Shown piece by piece: positions 17,401 through 26,576 of a DNA stretch of 64,000 nt; position 1 is the first letter of the stretch, and every line of letters begins with the position of its first letter. The position numbers and the translations under genes were made by a program. The stretch covers positions 1 through 64,000 of the forward strand of contig DAMBYU010000004.1 in NCBI GenBank assembly GCA_032051265.1, in the 5' to 3' direction. The notes under the pieces were generated by a model, which made no database searches, had not been told where the DNA came from, and worked only from the letters and a program-made list of their open reading frames with translations. This DNA is from Dryocola sp032051265. Its GTDB lineage: Bacteria; Pseudomonadota; Gammaproteobacteria; Enterobacterales; Enterobacteriaceae.

Positions 17401-17430
17401 AAGGGGGAGTCTATGGCTGCCCCTTCTTGT
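17401..17430 (+). terminator. Possible attenuator between mreB and mreC
   Basis: An AAGGGG...CCCCTT inverted repeat (17401-17406 with 17420-17425) is followed by CTTGTT. The T-run is weak, so it would reduce rather than block read-through. This would fit the excess of MreB over MreC known in E. coli. Confidence 0.4.
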
Positions 17431-17453
17431 TGGCCTGGGAATACGCATAGCCT

Positions 17454-18473
17454 ATGAAGCCCATTTTTAGCCGTGGCCCGTCGCTGCAGTTTCGCCTGAT
17501 TCTGGCGTTGCTGGTGGCGATAGGTGTCATTATCGCCGACAGCCGCCTTGGTACGTTCAGCCAGATCCGAACGTATATGGATACTGCCGTCAGCCCTTTC
17601 TATTTTGTCTCCAATGGACCCCGTGAGTTACTTGACAGCGTGTCGCAAACGCTCGCCTCCCGTGACCAGTTAGAGCTTGAAAACCGTGCGTTGCGCCAGG
17701 AACTGATCCTGAAAAACAGCGAATTGCTGATGCTGGGCCAGTACCGCCAGGAAAACGCGCGTCTGCGCGAATTGCTCGGCTCACCGTTGCGACAGGACGA
17801 GCAGAAGATGGTGACGCAGGTCATCTCTACGGTAAACGATCCCTACAGTGACCAGGTTGTCATTGATAAAGGCAGCGTCAACGGTGTTTACGAAGGCCAG
17901 CCCGTTATCAGTGACAAAGGCGTCGTAGGCCAGGTTATTGCCGTGGCGAAGCTTACCAGCCGCGTATTGTTGATTTGTGATGCGACCCATGCGCTGCCGA
18001 TTCAGGTGCTGCGTAATGATATTCGCGTCATTGTAGCCGGCAACGGTTGTACTGACGATCTCCAGCTGGAACATCTGCCGGCGAATACGGATATCCGTGT
18101 CGGGGACGTGCTTGTGACTTCAGGCCTGGGCGGTCGCTTCCCGGAAGGTTATCCGGTGGGCGTCGTTTCTTCCGTGAAGCTCGATACCCAGCGCGCCTAC
18201 ACCGTGATTCAGGCTCGTCCTACGGCTGGTTTGCAGCGTCTGCGCTATCTACTCCTGCTGTGGGGGGCGGATCGCGAAGGCAAAACGCCAATGCAGCCTG
18301 AAGAGGTGCATCGCGTGGCGAATGAACGCCTGATGCAGATGATGCCGCAGGTATTACCGCCGGCTGGTTCAGTCGGGCCGCCGGCACCAGTGCCACCGCC
18401 GGCCACCGGTATGCCGCAGACGCCTGCCGAAGGGAGTTCTTCTTCTGCAAATGGCACCCAGGGAGGCCAGTAG
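17454..18473 (+). CDS. mreC: Rod-shape-determining protein MreC
   Basis: Bitopic inner-membrane protein that links MreB to MreD, RodA and PBP2. The 339-residue chain has a short cytoplasmic start, one membrane helix (about residues 13-32), a coiled coil (about 65-110) and the periplasmic beta-domains with VIDKGSVNGVYEGQPVISDKGVVG. The tail is rich in Pro, Gly and Ser and ends SSSSANGTQGGQ. It is about 28 residues shorter than E. coli MreC as recalled, the difference being in this tail. Its stop codon shares one base with the mreD start. Confidence 0.97.
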   Translation: MKPIFSRGPSLQFRLILALLVAIGVIIADSRLGTFSQIRTYMDTAVSPFYFVSNGPRELLDSVSQTLASRDQLELENRALRQELILKNSELLMLGQYRQENARLRELLGSPLRQDEQKMVTQVISTVNDPYSDQVVIDKGSVNGVYEGQPVISDKGVVGQVIAVAKLTSRVLLICDATHALPIQVLRNDIRVIVAGNGCTDDLQLEHLPANTDIRVGDVLVTSGLGGRFPEGYPVGVVSSVKLDTQRAYTVIQARPTAGLQRLRYLLLLWGADREGKTPMQPEEVHRVANERLMQMMPQVLPPAGSVGPPAPVPPPATGMPQTPAEGSSSSANGTQGGQ

Positions 18474-18961
18474 TGGGAAGCTATCGTAGCCAGGGCCGCT
18501 GGGTTATCTGTCTGTCATTTCTGGTGGCCCTGTTATTGCAGGTCATGCCCTGGCCGGACGACATGAAAGTCTATCGTCCGGACTGGGTATTATTGATCCT
18601 GCTGTACTGGATCCTCGCCTTACCCCATCGCGTAAATGTGGGCACAGGTTTTATCATGGGTGCCATACTGGATCTGATAAGTGGCTCCACGCTGGGCGTT
18701 CGCGCCCTGTCACTGAGTATTGTCGCCTACCTGGCTGCCTTAAAATATCAACTGTTCCGCAACCTCGCACTCTGGCAACAGGCACTGGTGGTGATGCTTT
18801 TGTCACTGGTCGCTGATGTTATTGTTTTCTGGTCCGAGTTTCTGGTGATTAACGTCTCCTTCCGGCCGGAAGTGTTCTGGAGTAGTGTAGTGAACGGCGT
18901 GCTCTGGCCGTGGATATTCCTGTTGATGCGAAAAATTCGCCAGCAATTCGCCGTGCAGTAA
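18473..18961 (+). CDS. mreD: Rod-shape-determining protein MreD
   Basis: Polytopic inner-membrane protein of 162 residues with about five or six helices. It works with MreC to control the elongasome. It begins at a GTG that overlaps the mreC stop codon by one base, as in E. coli, and this gives the expected start GSYRSQGRWVI. The well conserved run ALPHRVNVGTGFIMGAILDL is present near residues 44-63. Overlap implies strict translational coupling with mreC. yhdE starts nine bases after its stop. Confidence 0.97.
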   Translation: MGSYRSQGRWVICLSFLVALLLQVMPWPDDMKVYRPDWVLLILLYWILALPHRVNVGTGFIMGAILDLISGSTLGVRALSLSIVAYLAALKYQLFRNLALWQQALVVMLLSLVADVIVFWSEFLVINVSFRPEVFWSSVVNGVLWPWIFLLMRKIRQQFAVQ

Positions 18962-18969
18962 GGGTAAAA

Positions 18970-19563
18970 ATGACATCTTTATATCTCGCCTCTGGATCGC
19001 CGCGTCGCCAGGAGCTTCTCTCCCAGCTGGGCGTAGCTTTTGAACGTATCGTGACGGATGTTGAAGAGCAGCGTCTGAGCCATGAAAGCGCAGAGCAGTA
19101 TGTCCGACGCCTGGCGCGAGACAAAGCGCAGGCGGGGGTCGCATTGGCTCCGCAGGATTTACCGGTGTTAGGTGCGGATACGATTGTTATCTACAACGGT
19201 GAAGTTCTGGAAAAACCGCGCGATCAAGAACATGCGGCACAGATGCTACGATTACTCTCCGGGCATCAACATCAGGTAATGACGGCGGTGGCGCTGGCGG
19301 ATAGCCGGTCGGTGCTCGATTGTCTGGTGATGACAGACGTGACGTTCCGAAGCTTATCAGAACAGGATATCGCCGATTACATTGCCACTGGTGAACCTAT
19401 GGACAAAGCAGGAGCCTACGGCATCCAGGGAGTGGGTGGCTGTTTCGTCAGGAAGATAAACGGCAGTTACCATGCCGTTGTCGGCCTGCCGCTGGTAGAA
19501 ACATATGAACTACTGAGTAATTTTCACGCATTGTGTGATGGACGAGGAAAAGATGACGGCTGA
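18970..19563 (+). CDS. yhdE: Maf-type nucleoside triphosphate pyrophosphatase YhdE
   Basis: Cytoplasmic house-cleaning enzyme of the Maf family that hydrolyses dTTP, UTP and modified pyrimidine nucleotides to monophosphates. The ATG at 18970 gives 197 residues. The Maf signature is at the start (LASGSPRRQELL), followed by the acidic VLGADTIVIYNGEVLEKP near residues 67-84 and DKAGAYGIQGVGGCFV near 148-163. The catalytic aspartate is in GADT. It lies nine bases after mreD and overlaps rng by 11 bases, so it belongs to the same transcript. Confidence 0.96.
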   Translation: MTSLYLASGSPRRQELLSQLGVAFERIVTDVEEQRLSHESAEQYVRRLARDKAQAGVALAPQDLPVLGADTIVIYNGEVLEKPRDQEHAAQMLRLLSGHQHQVMTAVALADSRSVLDCLVMTDVTFRSLSEQDIADYIATGEPMDKAGAYGIQGVGGCFVRKINGSYHAVVGLPLVETYELLSNFHALCDGRGKDDG

Positions 19564-21022
19564 ATTACTGGTCAATGTTACCCCTTCAGAAACGCGGGTA
19601 GCCTATATTGACGGCGGAATACTGCAGGAGATCCATATTGAGCGCGAAGCGCGTCGTGGGATCGTAGGGAATATCTACAAAGGTCGTGTTAGCCGGGTGC
19701 TGCCGGGGATGCAGGCGGCATTTGTAGATATTGGCCTTGATAAGGCAGCGTTTCTTCACGCCTCCGACATCATGCCGCACACCGAATGCGTTGCGGGTGA
19801 GGAGCGTAAAAACTTCACCGTACGCGATATTTCCGAGCTGGTTCGCCAGGGCCAGGATCTTATGGTGCAGGTGGTCAAAGATCCGCTGGGCACTAAAGGC
19901 GCGCGTCTCACTACGGACATTACTCTGCCTTCCCGTTATCTGGTATTTATGCCGGGTGCCTCGCATGTCGGCGTTTCTCAACGCATCGAAAGCGAAGAGG
20001 AGCGCGATCGTCTGAAACGTGTGGTAAGCACCTGGTGCGATGAGCAGGGCGGATTTATCATTCGTACCGCTGCTGAAGGCGTATGCGAGGAAGATCTCTC
20101 TTCTGACGCCGCTTACCTTAAACGCGTCTGGACCAAAGTCAGCGAGCGTAAAAAGCGCAATAAAACGCGCTGCCAGCTTTATGGCGAAGTTGCGCTGGCG
20201 CAGCGCGTACTGCGTGATTTTGCTGATGCTGCGCTGGACAGAATTCGTGTCGATTCCCGTCTGACCTATGACATGCTGCTGGAATTTACCGCCGAATACA
20301 TGCCGGAGATGACCAGCAAAATCGAGCACTACAGCGGCCGTCAGCCGATTTTCGATCTCTTTGACGTTGAGAATGAAATTCAGCGGGCGCTTGAGCGAAA
20401 AGTCGAGCTGAAATCGGGCGGCTATCTGGTTATCGATCAAACCGAAGCGATGACCACCGTGGATATCAATACCGGGGCATTTGTCGGCCACCGCAACCTC
20501 GACGATACTATTTTTAACACCAATATCGAAGCCACACAGGCCATCGCCCGCCAGCTGCGGCTGCGTAACCTTGGCGGCATTATCATCATCGATTTTATCG
20601 ATATGAGTAATGAAGACCATCGTCGTCGCGTCCTGCACTCTCTGGAACAGGCGCTGAATAAAGACCGCGTGAAAACCAGCGTAAACGGCTTCTCGCAGCT
20701 TGGTCTGGTTGAGATGACCCGCAAGCGTACCCGCGAAAGCGTGGAGCATGTGCTGTGCGCTGGTTGCCCGACGTGCCACGGGCGCGGCACGGTGAAAACG
20801 GTGGAAACGGTGTGCTATGAAATTATGCGCGAAATCGTGCGTGTTCATCATGCTTATGACTCCGACCGCTTCCTGGTTTATGCCTCCCCGGCGGTTGGCG
20901 AAGCGCTGAAAAGCGAAGAATCGCACGCGCTGGCAGAGGTGGAAATCTTTGTCGGCAAGCAGGTAAAAGTACAGATCGAGCCGCTCTATAATCAGGAGCA
21001 GTTTGACGTCGTTATGATGTAA
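19553..21022 (+). CDS. rng: Ribonuclease G
   Basis: Endoribonuclease of the RNase E/G family that matures the 5' end of 16S rRNA and degrades some mRNAs. The ATG at 19553 gives 489 residues, matching E. coli RNase G. The S1 domain (about 38-125, IYKGRVSRVLPGMQAAFVDIG) is followed by the 5' sensor, the DNase I-like catalytic part with DINTGAFVGHRNLDDT near 304-319 and IIIIDFIDM near 345-353, and the zinc link CPTCHGRG, where two cysteines join subunits. The RNase E C-terminal scaffold is absent, as normal for RNase G. A weak hairpin follows its stop at 21021-21036. Confidence 0.98.
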   Translation: MTAELLVNVTPSETRVAYIDGGILQEIHIEREARRGIVGNIYKGRVSRVLPGMQAAFVDIGLDKAAFLHASDIMPHTECVAGEERKNFTVRDISELVRQGQDLMVQVVKDPLGTKGARLTTDITLPSRYLVFMPGASHVGVSQRIESEEERDRLKRVVSTWCDEQGGFIIRTAAEGVCEEDLSSDAAYLKRVWTKVSERKKRNKTRCQLYGEVALAQRVLRDFADAALDRIRVDSRLTYDMLLEFTAEYMPEMTSKIEHYSGRQPIFDLFDVENEIQRALERKVELKSGGYLVIDQTEAMTTVDINTGAFVGHRNLDDTIFNTNIEATQAIARQLRLRNLGGIIIIDFIDMSNEDHRRRVLHSLEQALNKDRVKTSVNGFSQLGLVEMTRKRTRESVEHVLCAGCPTCHGRGTVKTVETVCYEIMREIVRVHHAYDSDRFLVYASPAVGEALKSEESHALAEVEIFVGKQVKVQIEPLYNQEQFDVVMM

Positions 21023-21081
21023 CCCATACACGGGTTGTACTTTTTGAGGTACCGAGCCGCGAGGCTGACAAGGAGAGATAT

Positions 21082-24000
21082 GTGAGGCGACTGCCCGGCA
21101 TTCTGCTGCTCACAGGCGCAACGCTGATTGTTATCGTCGCACTGCTGGTAAGCGGTATGCGGCTTATTTTGCCGCACCTCAATGCCTGGCGTCCGGCTTT
21201 GCTGGAAAAGATTGAAGCCATGACGGGCACGCCGGTGGATGCCAGTCATATCCAGGCAAGCTGGCAGAACTTCGGCCCCACGCTTGACGTGCGTGACATC
21301 AAAGCCGGCCTTAAGGACGGCGGCGAGTTAAGCATTAAACGCATTACGCTGGCGCTGGACGTCTGGCAAAGTCTGCTTCACGCCCGCTGGCAGTTCCGCG
21401 ATCTTACCTTTTACCAGTTGCACATGCGCACCAATACCCCGCTTAGCCGCAACAGCAGCGATGGACAGCTTGAGTCGGGCAAAATCAACGATCTCTTTCT
21501 GCGCCAGTTCGATCACTTCGATCTGCGCGACAGCTCCCTTAGCTTTCTGACCCTCTCCGGGCAGCGCGCCGAACTTTCCATTCCCCAGCTCACCTGGCTG
21601 AACTCTAAAAATCGTCACCGTGCTGAAGGGCAGGTGAGCTTATCGAGCTTCACGGGCCAGCATGGCCTGGCAAACGTCAGGATGGATCTGCGTGATGATG
21701 ATGGCATCCTCAATACCGGTAAGGTATGGCTGCAGGCCGACCGCGTTGACGTTAAGCCCTGGCTGGGCCGCTGGATGCAGGATAACGTCGATTTGCAGGA
21801 CGCCGAATTTAGCCTTGAAGCCTGGATGGAGATTAAAGGCGGAGACATTGCGGGCGGCGATATCTGGCTTAAACAGGGCGGGGCAAGCTGGAAAGGCGAT
21901 CCGACAAACCACCACTTATCGGTTGATAACTTAGTGGCCCGCGTGAATCGTTCCGCCACGGGCTGGAACCTTGCCATTCCATCTACCAATATCACGCTTG
22001 ATGATAAAACCTGGCCGAAGGGTTCTCTTAGCCTTGCGTGGCGCAACCCGCAGGATGTCGGCGGCAAGGCGGGTAAACGCAGCGAAGAGTTACGCGTGCG
22101 CGCAACGAATATGGAACTGGAAAGCTTCTATGGCCTGCTGCCGGTTGCGGCCAAAATTTCTCCTGATTTGGGCGAAATCTGGAATGCACTGAAACCACGC
22201 GGGCACATTGATGTGCTGGCGGTGGATATCCCGCTGCAGCAAACCGAAAAAACGCGCATGCAGGGACGCTGGAAGGATGTCAGTTGGGATCAGTGGAAAA
22301 TGTTGCCGGGTACCGAACATTTCTCGGGATCCATTACCGGCAGCCTGGAGCACGGTCAGCTCAACGCTCAGATAACCGATGCAAAAATGCCGTATAAGAC
22401 GGTATTCCGCGCGCCGCTTGAAGTTGAAAGAGGCGTAGCCACGCTTGAGTGGCGAAAAGATGCCGCGGGTTTCCAGCTTGATGGTAAAGATCTGGATGTG
22501 AAAGCGCGCTCGGTTTGGGCACGTGGCGATTTCCGCTATTTTCAGCCCTCCAGGGGCGATCCGTGGCTGAGCATCCTCGCGGGCATCAACACCGATAATG
22601 GCGCAGACGCCTGGCGCTATTTTCCCGAAAACCTGATGGGCAAAGCGCTGGTCGACTACCTGAGCGGGGCCATTCAGGGCGGGCAGGCAGAAAACGCCAC
22701 CCTGGTTTACGGCGGCAACCCGCATCTGTTTCCTTATAAGCACAACGAAGGGCAGTTTGAAGTGCTGGTTCCGCTGCGCAACGCCACATTTGCTTTCCAG
22801 CCGGGCTGGCCTGCGCTGGAAAAGCTGAATATAGAGCTGGATTTCATCAACGATGGCCTGTGGATGAAGAGCGATGAGGTAAAACTTGGCGGCATTACCG
22901 GGCGTAATCTTACCGCCATTATCCCCGACTATTCCAAAGAGAAGCTGCTGGTTGATGCTGATATCGCCGGGCCGGGAAGCGCTGTCGGGCCATATTTTAA
23001 AGCAACACCGCTTGAGGATTCACTGGCCGCAGCCCTTGATGAACTCCAGATCGGCGGCGATGTGAATGCTCGCTTACATCTTGATATTCCGCTGGACGGC
23101 AAGATGACGACGGCGAAAGGCGATGTGGTGCTTAACAACAACACGTTGCTGATAAAGCCGCTATCCACCACGCTGAAGAATCTGAGCGGCAAGTTCAGTT
23201 TTGTGAATGGCGATCTGCAAAGCGAGCCGCTGCGGGCGACCTGGTTTAATCAGCCGGTAGCTATTGATTTTAATACTAAAACGGGCGAAAAAAATTACCA
23301 GATTGGCGTTAATCTGAACGGTGACTGGCGGCTCAATAAGCTGGACGTCTTACCGCAACAGGTGAATAAGGCGCTGAGCGGTAGCGCGTCCTGGAGTAGC
23401 GTGGTGGGCATAACGCTGCCTTATCGCGGCAGCGCCAGCTACAACGTAGATTTGGATGCGGATCTGAAGGAGGTGAGTAGTCACTTACCTGCGCCAGCGA
23501 ATAAGTCTGCCGGGCAGCCGCTGCCGTTAAAGGTGGCGGTGAAAGGTAACCTTAATAGCTTTAATCTGACGGGCAGCGCCGGCGCAACAAATCGTTTTTC
23601 CAGCCGCTGGTTACTGAACAAAAAATTGACGCTCGAACGTGCTATCTGGGCGACGGACAGTCATAGCACTCCCCCCCTGCCTGAACAACCGGGGGTGGAG
23701 TTGGACCTTCCGGCTATGGACGGCGCGCAGTGGCTGGCATTGTTCAGCCAGGGCGCAGTTTCAGGCGTTGGCGATTCGGCAGCCTTCCCGTCCGATATTA
23801 CGCTCAGAACGCCTTCTTTAACGCTTGCCGGGCAGCAGTGGAACAACCTCAGTCTGGTTTCGCACGCCACACCAACCGGCACGCAGGTTAATGCTCAGGG
23901 CCGTGAAATTAACGCCACGCTGAATATGCCTGATAACGCCCCCTGGCAGGCTGCGATTAAATACCTGTATTTCAATCCTGACTGGAGCGCTGTTGCTACC

Positions 24001-24891
24001 TCATCCACTCCGCCGAGCGGCACGTCTCTTGCGCCTGTTCAGGAGGCGATCGGTTTCCGCGACTGGCCTGACGTGCAGCTGCGCTGCGCCGAGTGCTGGC
24101 TGTGGGGGCAAAAATATGGCCGTGTTGACGGCGACGTAGCCATCAAAGGCGATACTCTGAAACTCAGCAATGCGCTGGTCGATACCGGTTTTGCACGCCT
24201 GACCGGGGACGGTGAATGGGTGAACAGCCCGACGGAAACGCGTACCTCCCTGAAAGGCAAGCTGAAAGCCAGCAAGCTGGATGCGGCCACTAACTTTTTT
24301 GGCGTGAAAACGCCCATTCAGGGTTCCTCGTTAGATGCGGATTATGATTTACACTGGCGCGATGTGCCCTGGAGACCAGAGGAAGCTTCCCTGAACGGCA
24401 TTCTGCATACCCGGTTGGGTAAAGGACAAATCACCGATCTGGGTACAGGACATGCGGGCCAGTTGCTGCGTCTGGTAAGCATCGATGCGCTGATGCGTAA
24501 GCTGCGTTTTGACTTCAGCGATACCTTTGGCGACGGCTTCTACTTCGACTCCATCCGCAGCACGGCATGGATAAAAGATGGCGTGCTGCATACCGATGAC
24601 ACGCTGGTGGACGGGCTGGAAGCAGATATAGCCATAAAAGGTTCGGTGGATTTAGTCGCTCGTCGGCTCAACATGGAGGCCGTGGTCGCCCCGGAAATTT
24701 CCGCGACGGTTGGCGTTGCGACAGCCTTTGCGATCAACCCTATTGTGGGTGCTGCGGTATTCGCCGCCAGCAAGGTGCTTGGACCGCTATGGAGTAAAAT
24801 CTCCGTCCTGCGCTATCACATCACCGGCCCGGTAGATAATCCACAAATTAACGAAGTGCTGCGCCAGCCGCGCGTGAACAAAGCTAAGTGA
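21082..24891 (+). CDS. yhdP: AsmA-like envelope lipid transport protein YhdP
   Basis: Large inner-membrane-anchored protein of 1269 residues, starting at GTG (21082). It has one N-terminal membrane helix (about residues 6-28) and a very long periplasmic beta-rich body. The C-terminal AsmA/DUF3971 region shows VDLVARRLNMEAVVAPEISAT and ends with a conserved segment before PVDNPQINEVLR. In E. coli YhdP, TamB and YdbH form bridges carrying phospholipids to the outer membrane, and the same role is inferred here. The length fits the family (E. coli about 1266). It follows rng by 59 bases. Confidence 0.95.
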   Translation: MRRLPGILLLTGATLIVIVALLVSGMRLILPHLNAWRPALLEKIEAMTGTPVDASHIQASWQNFGPTLDVRDIKAGLKDGGELSIKRITLALDVWQSLLHARWQFRDLTFYQLHMRTNTPLSRNSSDGQLESGKINDLFLRQFDHFDLRDSSLSFLTLSGQRAELSIPQLTWLNSKNRHRAEGQVSLSSFTGQHGLANVRMDLRDDDGILNTGKVWLQADRVDVKPWLGRWMQDNVDLQDAEFSLEAWMEIKGGDIAGGDIWLKQGGASWKGDPTNHHLSVDNLVARVNRSATGWNLAIPSTNITLDDKTWPKGSLSLAWRNPQDVGGKAGKRSEELRVRATNMELESFYGLLPVAAKISPDLGEIWNALKPRGHIDVLAVDIPLQQTEKTRMQGRWKDVSWDQWKMLPGTEHFSGSITGSLEHGQLNAQITDAKMPYKTVFRAPLEVERGVATLEWRKDAAGFQLDGKDLDVKARSVWARGDFRYFQPSRGDPWLSILAGINTDNGADAWRYFPENLMGKALVDYLSGAIQGGQAENATLVYGGNPHLFPYKHNEGQFEVLVPLRNATFAFQPGWPALEKLNIELDFINDGLWMKSDEVKLGGITGRNLTAIIPDYSKEKLLVDADIAGPGSAVGPYFKATPLEDSLAAALDELQIGGDVNARLHLDIPLDGKMTTAKGDVVLNNNTLLIKPLSTTLKNLSGKFSFVNGDLQSEPLRATWFNQPVAIDFNTKTGEKNYQIGVNLNGDWRLNKLDVLPQQVNKALSGSASWSSVVGITLPYRGSASYNVDLDADLKEVSSHLPAPANKSAGQPLPLKVAVKGNLNSFNLTGSAGATNRFSSRWLLNKKLTLERAIWATDSHSTPPLPEQPGVELDLPAMDGAQWLALFSQGAVSGVGDSAAFPSDITLRTPSLTLAGQQWNNLSLVSHATPTGTQVNAQGREINATLNMPDNAPWQAAIKYLYFNPDWSAVATSSTPPSGTSLAPVQEAIGFRDWPDVQLRCAECWLWGQKYGRVDGDVAIKGDTLKLSNALVDTGFARLTGDGEWVNSPTETRTSLKGKLKASKLDAATNFFGVKTPIQGSSLDADYDLHWRDVPWRPEEASLNGILHTRLGKGQITDLGTGHAGQLLRLVSIDALMRKLRFDFSDTFGDGFYFDSIRSTAWIKDGVLHTDDTLVDGLEADIAIKGSVDLVARRLNMEAVVAPEISATVGVATAFAINPIVGAAVFAASKVLGPLWSKISVLRYHITGPVDNPQINEVLRQPRVNKAK

Positions 24892-24965
24892 TTTGACGCG
24901 GGCAGTGAATTGCCGCAAGCTCAATAGATATCCCCAATCGATAGACAATGAAGAGTATGCAAACG

Positions 24966-26411
24966 ATGAGTCTGAACCTGGTAAGTGAGCAGTTGCTGTC
25001 TGCGAATGGCTTAACCCATCAAGATCTGTTTTCCATTCTCGGCCAGTTGTCCGAGCGTCGGCTCGACTATGGGGATCTCTATTTCCAGTCCAGTTATCAC
25101 GAATCCTGGGTATTAGAAGACCGCATTATTAAAGATGGTTCGTACAACATCGATCAGGGCGTCGGGGTCCGTGCCGTTAGCGGCGAGAAAACCGGTTTTG
25201 CTTATGCCGATCAAATCAGCCTGCTGGCGCTGGAACAAAGCTCTCACGCGGCGCGCAGCATTGTTCGTGAGCAGGGCGACGGTCGCGCCCGCACGCTCGG
25301 TGCGGTAGAGCACAGCGCGCTGTATACCAGCGCCGATCCTCTGCAGAGCATGACCCGGGAAGAGAAGCTCGACATTCTTAAGCGAGTCGATAGCGTAGCG
25401 CGTGCGGCGGATGCTCGCGTTCAGGAAGTTACCGCCAGCCTGACGGGCGTTTATGAATTAATCCTCGTGGCGGCAACTGACGGCACCCTTGCCGCAGACG
25501 TTCGTCCGTTGGTGCGATTATCTGTCAGCGTTCAGGTCGAAGAAGACGGCAAGCGCGAACGCGGCTCCAGCGGCGGTGGCGGTCGTTTTGGCTATGATTA
25601 TTTCCTCGAAACTATCGATGGCGAAGTTCGTGCCGATGCATGGGCGAAAGAAGCCGTGCGTATGGCGCTCATCACTTTATCCGCCGTTGCGGCACCGGCG
25701 GGTATGTTCCCGGTGGTGCTCGGTGCGGGCTGGCCAGGCGTGCTGCTGCATGAGGCGGTTGGTCACGGCCTGGAAGGCGATTTTAACCGTCGCGGCACCT
25801 CTGTATTCAGCGGTCAGATGGGGCAGCTCGTTGCCTCTGAGCTATGCACCGTAGTGGATGACGGCACCATGGCCAATCGCCGCGGCTCCGTCGCCATTGA
25901 CGATGAAGGCGTGCCGGGCCAGTACAACGTGCTGATCGAAAACGGCATCCTGAAAGGCTATATGCAGGATAAGCTAAACGCACGTCTGATGGGCGTTGCG
26001 CCAACGGGGAATGGCCGTCGTGAGTCCTACGCGCATTTGCCAATGCCGCGCATGACCAACACCTATATGCTGGCAGGTAAATCCACGCCGCAGGAAATTA
26101 TCGAGTCCGTTGAATACGGCATCTATGCGCCAAACTTCGGCGGCGGCCAGGTGGATATCACTTCCGGTAAGTTCGTGTTCTCGACTTCAGAGGCTTATCT
26201 GATTGAAAAGGGTAAAGTCACCAAACCTGTGAAAGGTGCGACGCTGATTGGCTCCGGGATCGAAACCATGCAGCAAATTTCTATGGTCGGCAACGACCTG
26301 GCGCTGGATCACGGCGTGGGCGTCTGCGGCAAAGAAGGCCAGAGTCTGCCGGTAGGCGTTGGCCAGCCAACGCTTAAGGTCGATAATCTCACCGTTGGCG
26401 GTACTGCATAA
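24966..26411 (+). CDS. tldD: Metalloprotease subunit TldD
   Basis: Cytoplasmic subunit of the TldD-TldE protease, which trims unfolded peptides such as microcin B17 precursors and the CcdA antitoxin. I use the ATG at 24966, giving 481 residues as in E. coli, rather than the upstream ATG at 24948. The zinc-binding motif HEAVGHGLEGD is at about residues 263-273. It is preceded by the glycine-rich SGGGGRFGYDYF. tldE (pmbA) is usually unlinked and is not in the window. A perfect bidirectional terminator follows at 26535-26570. Confidence 0.97.
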   Translation: MSLNLVSEQLLSANGLTHQDLFSILGQLSERRLDYGDLYFQSSYHESWVLEDRIIKDGSYNIDQGVGVRAVSGEKTGFAYADQISLLALEQSSHAARSIVREQGDGRARTLGAVEHSALYTSADPLQSMTREEKLDILKRVDSVARAADARVQEVTASLTGVYELILVAATDGTLAADVRPLVRLSVSVQVEEDGKRERGSSGGGGRFGYDYFLETIDGEVRADAWAKEAVRMALITLSAVAAPAGMFPVVLGAGWPGVLLHEAVGHGLEGDFNRRGTSVFSGQMGQLVASELCTVVDDGTMANRRGSVAIDDEGVPGQYNVLIENGILKGYMQDKLNARLMGVAPTGNGRRESYAHLPMPRMTNTYMLAGKSTPQEIIESVEYGIYAPNFGGGQVDITSGKFVFSTSEAYLIEKGKVTKPVKGATLIGSGIETMQQISMVGNDLALDHGVGVCGKEGQSLPVGVGQPTLKVDNLTVGGTA

Positions 26412-26448
26412 AACTGAACGGCCGGGTTAAACTCGGCTGTAGACAGGT

Positions 26449-26532
26449 GCCCAACCTCATACTGATGAAACCCTGAAAGAGATCGCCCAAAAAATTAACT
26501 GTAAAATCAATGTATTGATTTTCAGCAGATAA
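26449..26532 (+). other. Possible protein-coding remnant after tldD
   Basis: Twenty-seven sense codons read AQPHTDETLKEIAQKINC and onward and end in TAA at 26530. They are closed upstream by an in-frame TAG, with no start codon. The charged amphipathic helix followed by a hydrophobic end looks more like the tail of a real protein than random sequence, but I do not recognise it. It may equally be chance. Confidence 0.2.
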
Positions 26533-26534
26533 CC

Positions 26535-26570
26535 ACAAAGAAGGAAAAACCACGCTTTTTCCTTCTTTGT
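26535..26570. terminator. Bidirectional terminator between tldD and aaeR
   Basis: A perfect 15-bp inverted repeat (26535-26549 with 26556-26570) with loop CCACGC and A/T tracts on both flanks. It serves convergent tldD and aaeR transcripts. Confidence 0.9.
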
Positions 26571-26576
26571 CAGCAA

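Noticed and set aside
19586..21031. A 481-codon open frame on the minus strand
   Set aside because: It lies fully antisense to rng, whose identity is certain, and its product resembles no known family. It is a by-product of codon bias in rng.
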